Shown: positions 1-7,021, counted from the first letter of the stretch. The stretch: DNA of 36,216 bases from an uncultured Clostridium sp. (GCA_947245515.1 CAMXQV010000014.1:1-36216); one strand, 5' to 3'. Made by a program: numbers and translations. Notes: generated by a model from the letters alone, not told the origin.

Positions 1-794
1 TTATGTACTTGGATATAATTTATAATTTGTTGTACCTGTTGTTTTACTTCATCTAATCCTACTAATTGATTTAATTTCTTCAAACCTTGTTTATTATTAG
101 GTCTTTTCATTATATGTAATTCTTCTTTACTAATGTAATCTATTTTCTTTTTATTTGCTCTTAAAATTGCACCTATTAAACAACTATCTATTGTTTCTAT
201 ATCATATCCAGTTAATGCTCCTAGTTCTGCTGTTGTTACTTTACATTCTAGTCCATGTTGTTTTATTGTATTTTTTATATATTTAATCTTTTCTTGTTCT
301 GTAGGTTCATCAACTTGTATCTCCCAAGTGAATTTACTTTTTATATTATCTATAAATTCTTTACTATCACTATTATAAATAAGTATAAATACTGCATTTG
401 GATAATCTTGTAATAATTTAGTTACTTTATATTCCTTCAAATTTTCACAATTTATAACACATAAATCATTTGCTCCTATATTGTTCCTGTTATAGTTTAC
501 TTCTGTTAATAATTCATAATTTGAAAACTTTGTTATCCCTTCTTTATATAATAATCTGTTTATTATATTTACTATTTCAGAATAGTTATTATTGCAGTAT
601 AAAATCATATTTAGATTTCCTATTTTAATTTGGTTCTTTTTGTATAGTTTAATATAATCTGCATACATTTTGATTACTTCTTTTGTTCTTTTAGGAATAC
701 CTAAACAATTATTTAAACTACTCAATATTTGTTTAGTTGTTTGTTTTTCTTCTATTGATTCCTCTTTAACTTCTGATTTCGTTCCTCTATCCAT
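1..794 (-). CDS. AAA+ ATPase, SpoVK/CbbX-like, C-terminus cut by the window edge
   Basis: The frame opens at ATG 792-794, behind a good AGAAGGTG ribosome site, and stays open to position 1, so about 264 residues are visible and the rest lies to the left. The last visible residues read LVGLDEVKQQV, the typical entry into the AAA+ module of SpoVK/CbbX-type ATPases, just before where the Walker A motif is expected. Residues about 25-230 look like a degenerate AAA+ domain plus lid, with no Walker A or B visible, an arrangement known from tandem-domain members. These proteins are remodelling ATPases; the substrate here is unknown. It is the last visible gene of the minus-strand accessory block and has its own candidate promoter at 829-857. 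Confidence 0.75.
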   Translation of the reverse strand, partial: MDRGTKSEVKEESIEEKQTTKQILSSLNNCLGIPKRTKEVIKMYADYIKLYKKNQIKIGNLNMILYCNNNYSEIVNIINRLLYKEGITKFSNYELLTEVNYNRNNIGANDLCVINCENLKEYKVTKLLQDYPNAVFILIYNSDSKEFIDNIKSKFTWEIQVDEPTEQEKIKYIKNTIKQHGLECKVTTAELGALTGYDIETIDSCLIGAILRANKKKIDYISKEELHIMKRPNNKQGLKKLNQLVGLDEVKQQVQQIINYIQVH

Positions 795-828
795 TTATTA
801 CACCTTCTTTCTAGTAATATTAGCTGAT

Positions 829-857
829 AGCTTATATTACTTTCTATTTTTTGTCAA
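829..857 (-). promoter_or_regulatory. Candidate promoter with TAAGCT -10 box for the AAA+ ATPase gene
   Basis: On the minus strand TTGACA (852-857) is followed after exactly 17 bp by TAAGCT (829-834) and then ATCAGCTAATA. The same -10 word and the following CAGCT recur at 8876-8904 and, with a weaker -35, at 7022-7050. Confidence 0.55.
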
Positions 858-890
858 AACTATATTATATCTATTTTTCTAAAAATAAAT

Positions 891-1739
891 TTAATTATTA
901 TAGTTTATATTTGAAAATTTATTTATTAACGCTTGCTTATACATTCCCATATTACAACTATGCACAACTGATTTCTTAACAAGTTCTTGCTTTTTAGGTG
1001 TGTAATATTCCCAACCTATATTTTCATCTAATGTTAATATCTTTTTATTTCTTTCATAGGGAATTTTTAATAAACATTGTATATTATGTAAGTTAGTAAA
1101 GTATTTTTCAATAACTTCTGTTGTTGTATCAAAATAATTTTCTAATACATTACCTGTTTTTACATCAAATAAATTAGATTTAATTTTCATCTTAGGTGCA
1201 TTATCTCCTAATGTATCTGTTATTAAAACAGTATTTATATTATATTCCTTAACTAATTTGTAAATATCTTGCTTAAATTTTTCAGGATTTTTCTTTTCAC
1301 TAAATATAATAAAAAACCTCTCCCTTTGATATGTATCCTTTTCAGTTTTATCCTTCCAATTTCCTATTGATGTTGTGAATGAATATCCTAACCTTTTTAT
1401 CTTACTTGCTAATAATTTATTTTTGTTTCTATAAAGCTCTTGTGCTTTTGCAAAGCCATCTTCCATTCTTTGTATTATAGGGCTATTCCTATTTATTGGA
1501 TTATAGATTCCAACAAATGCAAGTTGCTCATTAGGAGAGAGAGAGTAAACTGATAATGATATTGTATTCATAACAGTTCTTATATCATTTTTCCTTATAA
1601 TTTGTCGTGCGTGTATGAGATACTCATAAAATTCTTCAGCTTTTTCCTTTCCTAAAAAATTATCAAGATACATAACCCAATAACACATAGGAATTTCATA
1701 ATCTAAATTTTGTAATAAATAATTGCTATTTGTTTCCAT
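891..1739 (-). CDS. Unknown 282-residue protein under RNA-leader control
   Basis: I do not recognise this family. The protein is soluble: no signal peptide, no membrane segment and no obvious metal or nucleotide motif. It looks mixed alpha/beta. The ATG at 1737-1739 follows a strong AAAGGAGGAAC ribosome site. What stands out is the upstream region: a consensus promoter (1950-1978), a leader of about 200 nt with a possible 8-codon peptide (1825-1851), an intrinsic terminator overlapping an alternative hairpin (1799-1843), and a hairpin that buries the ribosome site (1747-1780). Such leaders are usual for antibiotic-inducible genes and for copy-control genes, so expression is probably kept low until a trigger. 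The function remains open. Confidence 0.7.
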   Translation of the reverse strand: METNSNYLLQNLDYEIPMCYWVMYLDNFLGKEKAEEFYEYLIHARQIIRKNDIRTVMNTISLSVYSLSPNEQLAFVGIYNPINRNSPIIQRMEDGFAKAQELYRNKNKLLASKIKRLGYSFTTSIGNWKDKTEKDTYQRERFFIIFSEKKNPEKFKQDIYKLVKEYNINTVLITDTLGDNAPKMKIKSNLFDVKTGNVLENYFDTTTEVIEKYFTNLHNIQCLLKIPYERNKKILTLDENIGWEYYTPKKQELVKKSVVHSCNMGMYKQALINKFSNINYNN

Positions 1740-1746
1740 ATAAAAA

Positions 1747-1780
1747 GTTCCTCCTTTAATTTTTACTTATAAAGAGGAAC
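1747..1780 (-). promoter_or_regulatory. Hairpin sequestering the ribosome binding site
   Basis: On the minus strand GTTCCTCTTTA (1770-1780) can pair with TAAAgGAGGAAC (1747-1758): 11 base pairs with one bulged G. The 3' arm is the Shine-Dalgarno sequence of the gene starting at 1739, so translation should be blocked while the hairpin is closed. This is the layout of translational attenuators. Confidence 0.65.
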
Positions 1781-1798
1781 AAATAACTACTATTTTAT

Positions 1799-1833
1799 TC
1801 AAAAAAACACCTAAGATAACTTTCCTAAGTGTT
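1799..1833 (-). terminator. Intrinsic terminator/attenuator in the leader of the 891-1739 gene
   Basis: In the minus-strand RNA AACACUUAGG (1824-1833) pairs over 10 bp, with two G-U pairs, with CUUAGGUGUU (1806-1815), directly followed by a U run (1801-1807). A competing 9-bp hairpin, GATAACTTT (1835-1843) with AAAGTTATC (1815-1823), would use the terminator loop and the last base of its 3' arm. The two folds are mutually exclusive, as in a transcription attenuator. Confidence 0.65.
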
Positions 1834-1851
1834 TAAAGTTATCCTTATCAT
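1825..1851 (-). CDS. Possible leader peptide, 8 codons
   Basis: A short minus-strand frame reads M-I-R-I-T-L-N-T-stop. It ends inside the 5' arm of the terminator at 1799-1833, so a ribosome translating or stalling there would change which hairpin forms. The upstream ribosome site is weak (AGGTG, about 12 nt away), so translation is uncertain. Confidence 0.35.
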   Translation of the reverse strand: MIRITLNT

Positions 1852-1949
1852 TCTAGCTTTAGCACCTAATTTAATAGGTTGCTGCGTAGTCAACGTGCTA
1901 GTCACTCGTACGCTCTTTATAAGGTTATTATTTAATTTTTATTTTAATT

Positions 1950-1978
1950 ATTATAAACTATTTTGTAGTTTTTTTCAA
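1950..1978 (-). promoter_or_regulatory. Promoter for the leader and the 891-1739 gene
   Basis: TTGAAA (1973-1978), a 17-bp spacer and TATAAT (1950-1955) lie on the minus strand just after the stop codon of the gene at 1987. The start would be near 1943, giving an untranslated leader of about 200 nt before the ATG at 1739. Confidence 0.65.
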
Positions 1979-1986
1979 TACTTTAT

Positions 1987-2631
1987 TTAATATATTTTAT
2001 TTTCTAATTCTTCTATTTTCTCCTCTAATTCAATCTGTTTTTCTTCTCTATTATATATATCATCTCTTATTTTCTTTAATTCTTTTTCAATATTATCAAT
2101 ATCTTTACCATATCTGCCTCCTAATCTTAAATCCAATTCAAGTGAAGACTGTCTTTGTTTATCTAATTTTGTTTGGTATTCCATATCATCCCATTCTTTT
2201 TGAAGTTTTCTAATTTGTTTTTCTATATTAGGTCTTTCTTGTTCAATTTCTTTCCTTTTTTTTGCATTAGATTTGTTATTAAATGCTCCTTTAATTATTG
2301 AAATAATAGGAATTATTACTAATATTCCACCTACTACATAGTATGGTATATTGCCTAAATCAACAGGTAACTCTTTTTTTATCATAGCATACATTGGTAG
2401 AAATACAATACTAAATACAAATATCATAATCCATATAAAAAGTAATTTACTACTATTAAGCTTATTTACAAATGGGTCTAAACTATGCCCATATTCAATA
2501 TCATCTGTACCTCCATTTGCTTTCATTTGATTATACAACATATTATCTCTTGTTGCTTGTCTTTTAGCTTCATTATATGATAAATCATTATATCTTGGGT
2601 CTGATGCACTAAATTTTGGCATTTTCATCAC
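1987..2631 (-). CDS. Two-pass membrane protein with a C-terminal coiled coil
   Basis: 214 residues. Two hydrophobic segments (about residues 62-84 and 95-115) follow a soluble N-terminus. From about residue 125 to the end the protein is highly charged, with heptad-like E/K/L/I spacing predicting a long coiled coil. The N-terminus (FSASDPRYNDLSYNEAKRQA) is clearly paralogous to that of the adjacent gene (FSATDPKYNGLSTNEKIRQA), and the order cytoplasmic tail, two helices, cytoplasmic domain is also the same. The two genes are 9 bp apart and surely co-transcribed from 3372-3400. The pair probably forms a membrane complex, one partner ending in a coiled coil, the other in a DNA-binding domain. 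No family name is known to me. Confidence 0.65.
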   Translation of the reverse strand: MMKMPKFSASDPRYNDLSYNEAKRQATRDNMLYNQMKANGGTDDIEYGHSLDPFVNKLNSSKLLFIWIMIFVFSIVFLPMYAMIKKELPVDLGNIPYYVVGGILVIIPIISIIKGAFNNKSNAKKRKEIEQERPNIEKQIRKLQKEWDDMEYQTKLDKQRQSSLELDLRLGGRYGKDIDNIEKELKKIRDDIYNREEKQIELEEKIEELENKIY

Positions 2632-2640
2632 TCCTTTATT

Positions 2641-3342
2641 TTATATATTTTCTTCAATTTCTTTCCAGTCTTTTTCAGTAATTAAAATCTGTCTAGGTTT
2701 ATCTTCTGCTTGGTAAGAAGATATTATACCCAATTCTCCTATCTGGTTAATTATATTTTTTGCTCTATCATAATCTATTTTTAGTTTTCTTTGTAGTGTA
2801 CTACATGATACCATCTGATTTTCTACTATGATACTAATTGCATTTATAAGATATTTATCGTATTCATTTTCTTTAGATTTATATTTGGCATAGATTTCTA
2901 AATTAGATTTTCCCTTTTTATCTTCTTTATTTTTTACATATTCTTTTAAATTATTTTGAGTTTTATTTTGTAAGTTACATTTATTAAGTATATTTCTTAA
3001 TATTCCTAATATGGGTATTATTACTAATATTCCTATATAAATATATAGTGGTATATTACCTCCAGGAAGTTTAATCTGTATATCAGTAGTATAATTTAAT
3101 GCAATAATTAGTCCACCAAAAACGAGAATACAAAACCACAAAGCAAATAATTTTGACCCATATAACGCTTCTTCTACTGGTGAAAGTGGAACTTCTCCAT
3201 ACATTTCTTTTTCTTTTAAATCATTTGCTCTTTTTAATTGTTCTGTTTGTTCAAATAATAAATTATCTCTTTCAGCTTGCCTTATCTTTTCATTTGTAGA
3301 TAATCCATTATATTTAGGGTCTGTTGCACTAAATCTTGCCAT
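2641..3342 (-). CDS. Membrane protein ending in an FtsK-gamma-like winged helix
   Basis: 233 residues. The N-terminal 30 residues match those of the neighbour at 1987-2631. Two membrane segments lie at about 66-84 and 97-116. The last 75 residues contain SCSTLQRKLKIDYDRAKNII followed by IGELGIISSYQAEDKPRQIL. This is the recognisable pattern of the FtsK gamma domain, the small winged helix by which FtsK/SpoIIIE translocases read chromosomal KOPS/SRS sequences. No ATPase motor is present. The product would therefore tether DNA to the membrane or sense specific DNA sites there. It starts the minus operon and is divergent from the XRE regulator at 3483. Start chosen at ATG 3342, after GAGGTG. Confidence 0.75.
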   Translation of the reverse strand: MARFSATDPKYNGLSTNEKIRQAERDNLLFEQTEQLKRANDLKEKEMYGEVPLSPVEEALYGSKLFALWFCILVFGGLIIALNYTTDIQIKLPGGNIPLYIYIGILVIIPILGILRNILNKCNLQNKTQNNLKEYVKNKEDKKGKSNLEIYAKYKSKENEYDKYLINAISIIVENQMVSCSTLQRKLKIDYDRAKNIINQIGELGIISSYQAEDKPRQILITEKDWKEIEENI

Positions 3343-3371
3343 TTAAAACACCTCAATTCCTTTTTATAAAA

Positions 3372-3400
3372 ATTATAACACTAACTAATATTTTTTACAA
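3372..3400 (-). promoter_or_regulatory. Promoter of the membrane-protein pair
   Basis: TTGTAA (3395-3400), 17 bp, TATAAT (3372-3377) on the minus strand, about 30 bp before the ATG at 3342. It shares the intergenic space with the divergent XRE gene, so that regulator may control it. Confidence 0.6.
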
Positions 3401-3431
3401 TATATGCGACTATTTTTTATTAGTTTATGTT

Positions 3432-3472
3432 CTAGTACTTATACTTATTCTTTATATAATTTATAGTACTAG
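3432..3472 (+). promoter_or_regulatory. Promoter and candidate operator of the XRE gene
   Basis: A perfect TATAAT lies at 3455-3460 with only a weak -35. The word TAGTACT occurs at 3433-3439 and again at 3464-3470, 31 bp apart (about three helical turns), on either side of the -10 box. Each contains the palindrome AGTACT. This is what one expects of an autorepressor site. Confidence 0.45.
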
Positions 3473-3482
3473 GAGGAAAATT

Positions 3483-3818
3483 ATGGATAACAGAAGTTTT
3501 AAAATGGATAACCTAAGAAAATTAAGGGAAAAGAAAAAGATGACACAAACAAGATTATCTGTTGAAATAGAAGTGTCTCAAGAAATTATATCTCATTATG
3601 AAGTAGGAGAGAGTAAACCTAATATTGATAATTTAATGAAAATAGCTGACTTCTTTCATTGTTCCACAGATTATTTACTTAATAGAACAAATAACCCTGC
3701 AATACCTGAAAATTTAGATAATAACGGTCATAATGACATTTTATATAAATATAATTCTTTATCTGATGAAGATAAACACCATCTAATCTGTTTTTTAGAT
3801 TATTTATATAACAAATAA
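3483..3818 (+). CDS. XRE/Cro-CI family transcriptional regulator
   Basis: 111 residues from ATG 3483, which follows TAGGAGG at good spacing; the in-frame upstream codons have no ribosome site and are not used. A helix-turn-helix occupies about residues 9-63, with TQTRLSVEIEVSQEIISHYE as the helix-turn-helix core and the usual PNIDNLMKIADFF continuation. A short helical tail probably dimerises. It is the only plus-strand gene of the block and is divergent from the membrane-protein operon, the classic arrangement for a repressor of both directions. Ligand unknown. Confidence 0.85.
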   Translation: MDNRSFKMDNLRKLREKKKMTQTRLSVEIEVSQEIISHYEVGESKPNIDNLMKIADFFHCSTDYLLNRTNNPAIPENLDNNGHNDILYKYNSLSDEDKHHLICFLDYLYNK

Positions 3819-3843
3819 GAGTAAGCTACAACTTACTCTTATT
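3814..3843 (+). terminator. Stem-loop terminator after the XRE gene
   Basis: AATAAGAGTAAG (3814-3825) and CTTACTCTTATT (3832-3843) form a perfect 12-bp stem with a 6-nt loop, overlapping the stop codon of the XRE gene. The T-run is weak on both strands. It may also stop transcription from the minus genes at 3875 and above. Confidence 0.6.
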
Positions 3844-3874
3844 ACAATATCTATTACCTGTTAATTTTCCTTTT

Positions 3875-4225
3875 CTAAACCTTTATATCATTCATAGTTT
3901 CTTTTTCAATATATAATTCTTTGTCTAAACACACACCATATATAAAAGCATTTTCTGCTGTATAATTAGTTAATCTTTGTTTGTAAAATTCCCATTTTTC
4001 TATTAGTTTCTTTTGTTCATCTGTTAAACTATTATCTAATTCTTTTTCTATTTCTAATATTTTTTCTGAAACTTCTTTGTATAATTTATTTGTTTTATAT
4101 ATTTGTTCTATGTAACTATGAAACATATCTAGTATTACTGGTGTATTCTTTAAACTATCTTTTAGCTTACTTCCAAAATATTCATCAAATTGTTTAATGT
4201 TTATATTTATATTTTCTATTCCCAT
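3875..4225 (-). CDS. Small helical protein, DUF6809-like
   Basis: 116 residues, almost all predicted helix. The segment LTDEQKKLIEKWEFYKQRLT, followed by an aromatic/glycine FIYGVCLDKELYIE motif, resembles short helical proteins of the DUF6809 type that are common in clostridial mobile elements. The resemblance is from memory and moderate. No catalytic residues are evident. The ATG follows AAAGGAAC. It is separated by about 125 bp from the upstream XRE gene and probably has its own start site: a TTGACA lies at 4277-4282 on the minus strand, but the -10 is poor. Confidence 0.5.
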   Translation of the reverse strand: MGIENININIKQFDEYFGSKLKDSLKNTPVILDMFHSYIEQIYKTNKLYKEVSEKILEIEKELDNSLTDEQKKLIEKWEFYKQRLTNYTAENAFIYGVCLDKELYIEKETMNDIKV

Positions 4226-4349
4226 ATTATTTGTTCCTTTCCTAGAACTTATTTTAAACCATTTTAACTTCTGCTATGTCAAATTATATTGCTGATAATT
4301 TCATCTTTCAAATATCGTAATCCTCGTTTGAATGCCATATATAGCTTTT

Positions 4350-4541
4350 TTATATATTAAATACTTCTTGCACTTTTCTATTTAATGCAGTTGCTATTTT
4401 AGTCATTACTTTGTAACTTGGATTTTTTCTAGTTCCTTTTTCTAAATGACATATATATCCTTTTGAAAGTCCTGTCATCTTTGCTAGTGCATATTGCTTT
4501 ATTCCTTCTTCTTCTCGTATTTTTCTAATATTATTCTTCAT
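4350..4541 (-). CDS. Minimal XRE helix-turn-helix protein
   Basis: 63 residues, consisting of little more than one Cro/CI helix-turn-helix: KQYALAKMTGLSKGYICHLE is the reader helix pair, followed by NPSYKVMTKIATALN. It lacks any sensor domain, so it is probably a constitutive repressor or an accessory DNA-binding protein of the element. It lies 15 bp downstream of the DUF3846 gene and is likely in the same transcript. Confidence 0.8.
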   Translation of the reverse strand: MKNNIRKIREEEGIKQYALAKMTGLSKGYICHLEKGTRKNPSYKVMTKIATALNRKVQEVFNI

Positions 4542-4556
4542 TCATACCACCATTTT

Positions 4557-4886
4557 TTAATAAGATATTATATGTGACATATTTTTATCTAGTTTAAATA
4601 TTTTTTTGTATTTCTTTATTTGTTTTCTACTTAGTGAAATAGTCTCTCCTTCGTGTTGACCTGCAATAAAGAAAGTACCACAAATAACATCATATCCTAC
4701 TTTTCTGTTTAATGGTAACCTTAGTATTTTTCCTTCTTCATTACAAATTAAATCTACATTATGTTCTAATTGTATATACTCTATTAAACCACCAACTATA
4801 TTTTGGAGATTTTTTAAAGTATGTTTTACTTTTAATTGGTATGGCTCTTTGTAAGGTTCTACTACTAATATTCTAATCTTATTCAA
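4557..4886 (-). CDS. DUF3846 family protein
   Basis: 109 residues. Recognised from the family pattern: IVGGLIEYIQL near residue 31, then LICNEEGKILRLPLNRKV, a CGTFFIAG strand near residue 70, and the LSRKQIKKY helix at the end. DUF3846 proteins are widespread in plasmids, phages and integrative elements of Bacillota, with no established function. The phyletic habit supports an integrative or conjugative element here. Confidence 0.8.
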   Translation of the reverse strand: MNKIRILVVEPYKEPYQLKVKHTLKNLQNIVGGLIEYIQLEHNVDLICNEEGKILRLPLNRKVGYDVICGTFFIAGQHEGETISLSRKQIKKYKKIFKLDKNMSHIISY

Positions 4887-4946
4887 CTTTTATTACATCT
4901 CCTTATCCTACTACTTTGCATATTTTACTTGTTTCTAACTTGTACT

Positions 4947-5345
4947 TTAAAATACTGGACTTGGTATAAATATTCCATTATCTATAACTTTTGTTTCAGT
5001 ATTTATCTTTAAAAGTTCATCATTTGTAAGATTTTGAGTTTTAATAATCAAATTATTTATATCTTTTCTTTTATAACTGGTTTCTTCTAATACTTTACTT
5101 TTTCCTAAACCTTCACTTGTTGCAGTTCCTATATGCTTTTGTGTGTAAAATTTACTAATACGTAGCTGTATTTGATTTTTAGAATTATAATTTAGTTTAA
5201 ATTGTAAATAACTTTCATCATCTATTATTATTCTTTTTATCAATGTTTTCTCCTGATGATATATATAATAAGTAGTGTCAAATTCCCAATTATTTTTACA
5301 TTTATTATTTATTTCTTGTACTTGTTGCTTTGTCATCATCTGCAT
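4947..5345 (-). CDS. Unknown 132-residue protein
   Basis: Not recognised. Soluble, with a beta-rich middle (TTYYIYHQEKTLIKRIIIDD) and a lysine-rich second half. The first ATG codons (residues 1, 3 and 4) are close together, so the exact start is uncertain by a few residues. It sits in the minus operon-like run between the DUF3846 gene and a small unknown gene, 17 bp from the latter. Judged real by its length in AT-rich DNA and its position in the gene series. Confidence 0.5.
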   Translation of the reverse strand: MQMMTKQQVQEINNKCKNNWEFDTTYYIYHQEKTLIKRIIIDDESYLQFKLNYNSKNQIQLRISKFYTQKHIGTATSEGLGKSKVLEETSYKRKDINNLIIKTQNLTNDELLKINTETKVIDNGIFIPSPVF

Positions 5346-5362
5346 TATTCATCATCTCCTTT

Positions 5363-5545
5363 TTACTTATCATACTTTGGGTCTTTTTTTACATATTTTA
5401 GTTCATCTATACATTCTTGTTTTGTATCTCCAAAAATTGATACTGTATCATATTCAGTTATCCAAGGCTCTTTTAGTGCTAAACACCATCTTCCATCTTC
5501 TGTTTTTTCCCAATATTCAATTTTTTCTTTATCTGATTTTTTCAT
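5363..5545 (-). CDS. Unknown small acidic protein
   Basis: 60 residues if ATG 5545 is used; a GTG four codons upstream (5557) is also possible. It contains KTEDGRWCLALKEPWITEYD and a D-T-K-Q-E-C-I-D-E-L helix, resembling the compact alpha/beta folds of HicB-like or antitoxin-like proteins, but too short to assign. No partner toxin is visible. It lies directly downstream of the rpsF-like gene. Confidence 0.5.
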   Translation of the reverse strand: MKKSDKEKIEYWEKTEDGRWCLALKEPWITEYDTVSIFGDTKQECIDELKYVKKDPKYDK

Positions 5546-5566
5546 ATTACTTCTCACAACCTATCT

Positions 5567-5851
5567 TTAATCATCTATTTTGACAGTTATAAATTTTATA
5601 ATGTTTTCATTTATTCTATAATTTCTCTCTAATTCTGCGATTATGCTAGGGTCAGCTTCAAAATAAATTACTACATAATGACCTTCTTTGCATTTATTGA
5701 TTTCATAAGCTAATTTCTTAATTCCCTTTTTATCTATTGCTGTTACTTTTCCATCTTGTTTTATTAAATCTGTTATTTCTGTTATTATGCCTTCAATTTC
5801 TCCTTCATCTAAATTTGGACTGATAATTATTACACTTTCATATTTATTCAT
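5567..5851 (-). CDS. rpsF: Ribosomal protein S6 paralogue
   Basis: 94 residues, the full length of bacterial bS6. It matches the family throughout: MNKYESVIIISPNLDEGEIE at the start, then KKLAYEINKCKEGHYVVIYF, and NYRINENIIKFITVKID at the end. S6 binds S18 and the central domain of 16S rRNA on the 30S platform. Chromosomal rpsF normally sits with ssb and rpsR. Here it has neither and lies among element-type unknown genes. It overlaps the upstream gene by 8 nt (translational coupling) and follows a GGAG ribosome site. This is either a second copy carried by an accessory element or a displaced sole copy; the context favours the former. Confidence 0.85.
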   Translation of the reverse strand: MNKYESVIIISPNLDEGEIEGIITEITDLIKQDGKVTAIDKKGIKKLAYEINKCKEGHYVVIYFEADPSIIAELERNYRINENIIKFITVKIDD

Positions 5852-6143
5852 TTTTCAAATTCTCCTTTACTTTTTCTCTAAAAACTGTAATATTAAAGTA
5901 ATTATAATAATCTGTATCATGTGCTTCTAATTCAATATATTCTCCCTTATCATTTATAGTTTCATTGAATTTCAAATCGTGAGTACGATATTCTTCATAA
6001 TCAATTTTATAGTTCCTTTTTAATTCTTCATACTTAACTTTTGCTAATTCATAATTTGAAAATAAACTTACATTTATTCCTTTTTCTCCTGTGTCATGTT
6101 TCCAATTTTCTAATATTACATATACAGTATTTCCACTAGACAT
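5844..6143 (-). CDS. Unknown 99-residue acidic protein
   Basis: Not recognised. It begins with a strand (NTVYVILENWKHDTGEKGIN) followed by LFSNYELAKVKYEELKRNYK, a pattern shared by many small element proteins that pair a sensor-like sheet with a helix. It overlaps the rpsF-like gene by 8 nt, so the two are translated together. The ATG follows AAAAGGAGTAA. A possible structured leader (6189-6261) lies upstream. Confidence 0.55.
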   Translation of the reverse strand: MSSGNTVYVILENWKHDTGEKGINVSLFSNYELAKVKYEELKRNYKIDYEEYRTHDLKFNETINDKGEYIELEAHDTDYYNYFNITVFREKVKENLKNE

Positions 6144-6188
6144 TATTTACTCCTTTTCATATTTCAATTTTAAACAACTTTATTTTTT

Positions 6189-6261
6189 ACTGGTATAAGT
6201 TGTTGCTTATGATTTATTAATTCAAATGTCCTTGAATCTCGTTGAAAGCTGATATACCAGT
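6189..6261 (-). other. Intergenic element closed by a 9-bp inverted repeat
   Basis: ACTGGTATA (6189-6197) and TATACCAGT (6253-6261) are perfect inverted repeats enclosing 55 bp. The interior can form a further small stem (TTCAA/TTGAA). There is no T-run on the minus side, so it does not look like a terminator. It may be a structured leader for the gene at 5844-6143 or an operator pair. Confidence 0.35.
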
Positions 6262-6282
6262 ATTTTGATGTTTTAATATTAT

Positions 6283-6948
6283 TTAGTGAAATTTTTGAAA
6301 TCCCCACTTCTTAAATAACTTCTCTAGCTTGTTATATTCTGCTGTTCCTCTTGCTGTTGTCCTATCTCGTGGATAATAACAATTTCTTTCTGCATTGTAT
6401 ATTCCATTATGTATATAGTGGTATCTTGATAATTCTAAAATTTCATTGTTACTGTTACTACTACTGCCAATACCTCTAATGCCTAATGATATTTCAAAGT
6501 TTCTTAAACCTAATTTCTGCAAATTAGATGGTGTAACTTCTTTAATATCTGTATTGAACCATGGCTGTTGCATTTCTTGTCCTTCCTCATCATAGGCTTT
6601 TACTATATATCCATTATCTTTAAGAATTATCCAACTTTTAGTATATCCTGTTAGTGCATAATTAACTAAAGAGCCACTTGGTCTTTTTGCAAAATCCTGA
6701 TACATAACTTGCGACTTCTTCTTAAAGTCTTTTGCAATTTTTAAGGCTACATCTACATTATTTATAAAAGCTAACCTATTACTTGGAACGCAAAGAAATA
6801 GGAGTTTTAATCTACAAATTAATTCTCCTATTTCTCTAAATTCATCATCTGTTATACTATCCAATAGAATGATTACTGGACTTTCTTTTTGCTTACTATA
6901 ATTTACAACTTCTTCTAGTGATACATTTTCCAACGGAACATTTCCCAT
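6283..6948 (-). CDS. Unknown 221-residue protein
   Basis: Not recognised. Soluble, with an alpha/beta N-terminal half that includes the hydrophobic strands SPVIILLDSI and KLLFLCVPSN, which could be a Rossmann-like or NTPase-like start without a Walker motif. The C-terminal half contains YYPRDRTTARGTAEYNKLEK, rich in arginine and aromatics, suggesting nucleic acid or protein contact. The ATG follows a GAGGTGAG ribosome site. A candidate TAAGCT-type promoter lies at 7022-7050. Confidence 0.55.
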   Translation of the reverse strand: MGNVPLENVSLEEVVNYSKQKESPVIILLDSITDDEFREIGELICRLKLLFLCVPSNRLAFINNVDVALKIAKDFKKKSQVMYQDFAKRPSGSLVNYALTGYTKSWIILKDNGYIVKAYDEEGQEMQQPWFNTDIKEVTPSNLQKLGLRNFEISLGIRGIGSSSNSNNEILELSRYHYIHNGIYNAERNCYYPRDRTTARGTAEYNKLEKLFKKWGFQKFH

Positions 6949-7021
6949 TTTTTACTCACCTCATCTCTGCTGAATTTTGTTGATAAAATCCTGATTTTCT
7001 TACTCTCCCAGCTGATGAAGT

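Noticed and set aside
1864..1930. A known riboswitch or T-box in the leader of the 891-1739 gene
   Set aside because: Small hairpins are present, but no T-box sequence, SAM, TPP or other riboswitch core was recognised; it is described as an attenuator only.
3336..3482. N-terminal extension of the XRE regulator from 3336
   Set aside because: Hydrophobic low-complexity sequence without ribosome site, covering both promoters; ATG 3483 has a strong AGGAGG.
5256..5583. Plus-strand open frames over the 4947-5557 region
   Set aside because: They are antisense to two minus-strand genes, low-complexity and Phe/Leu/Ser-rich, without ribosome sites.
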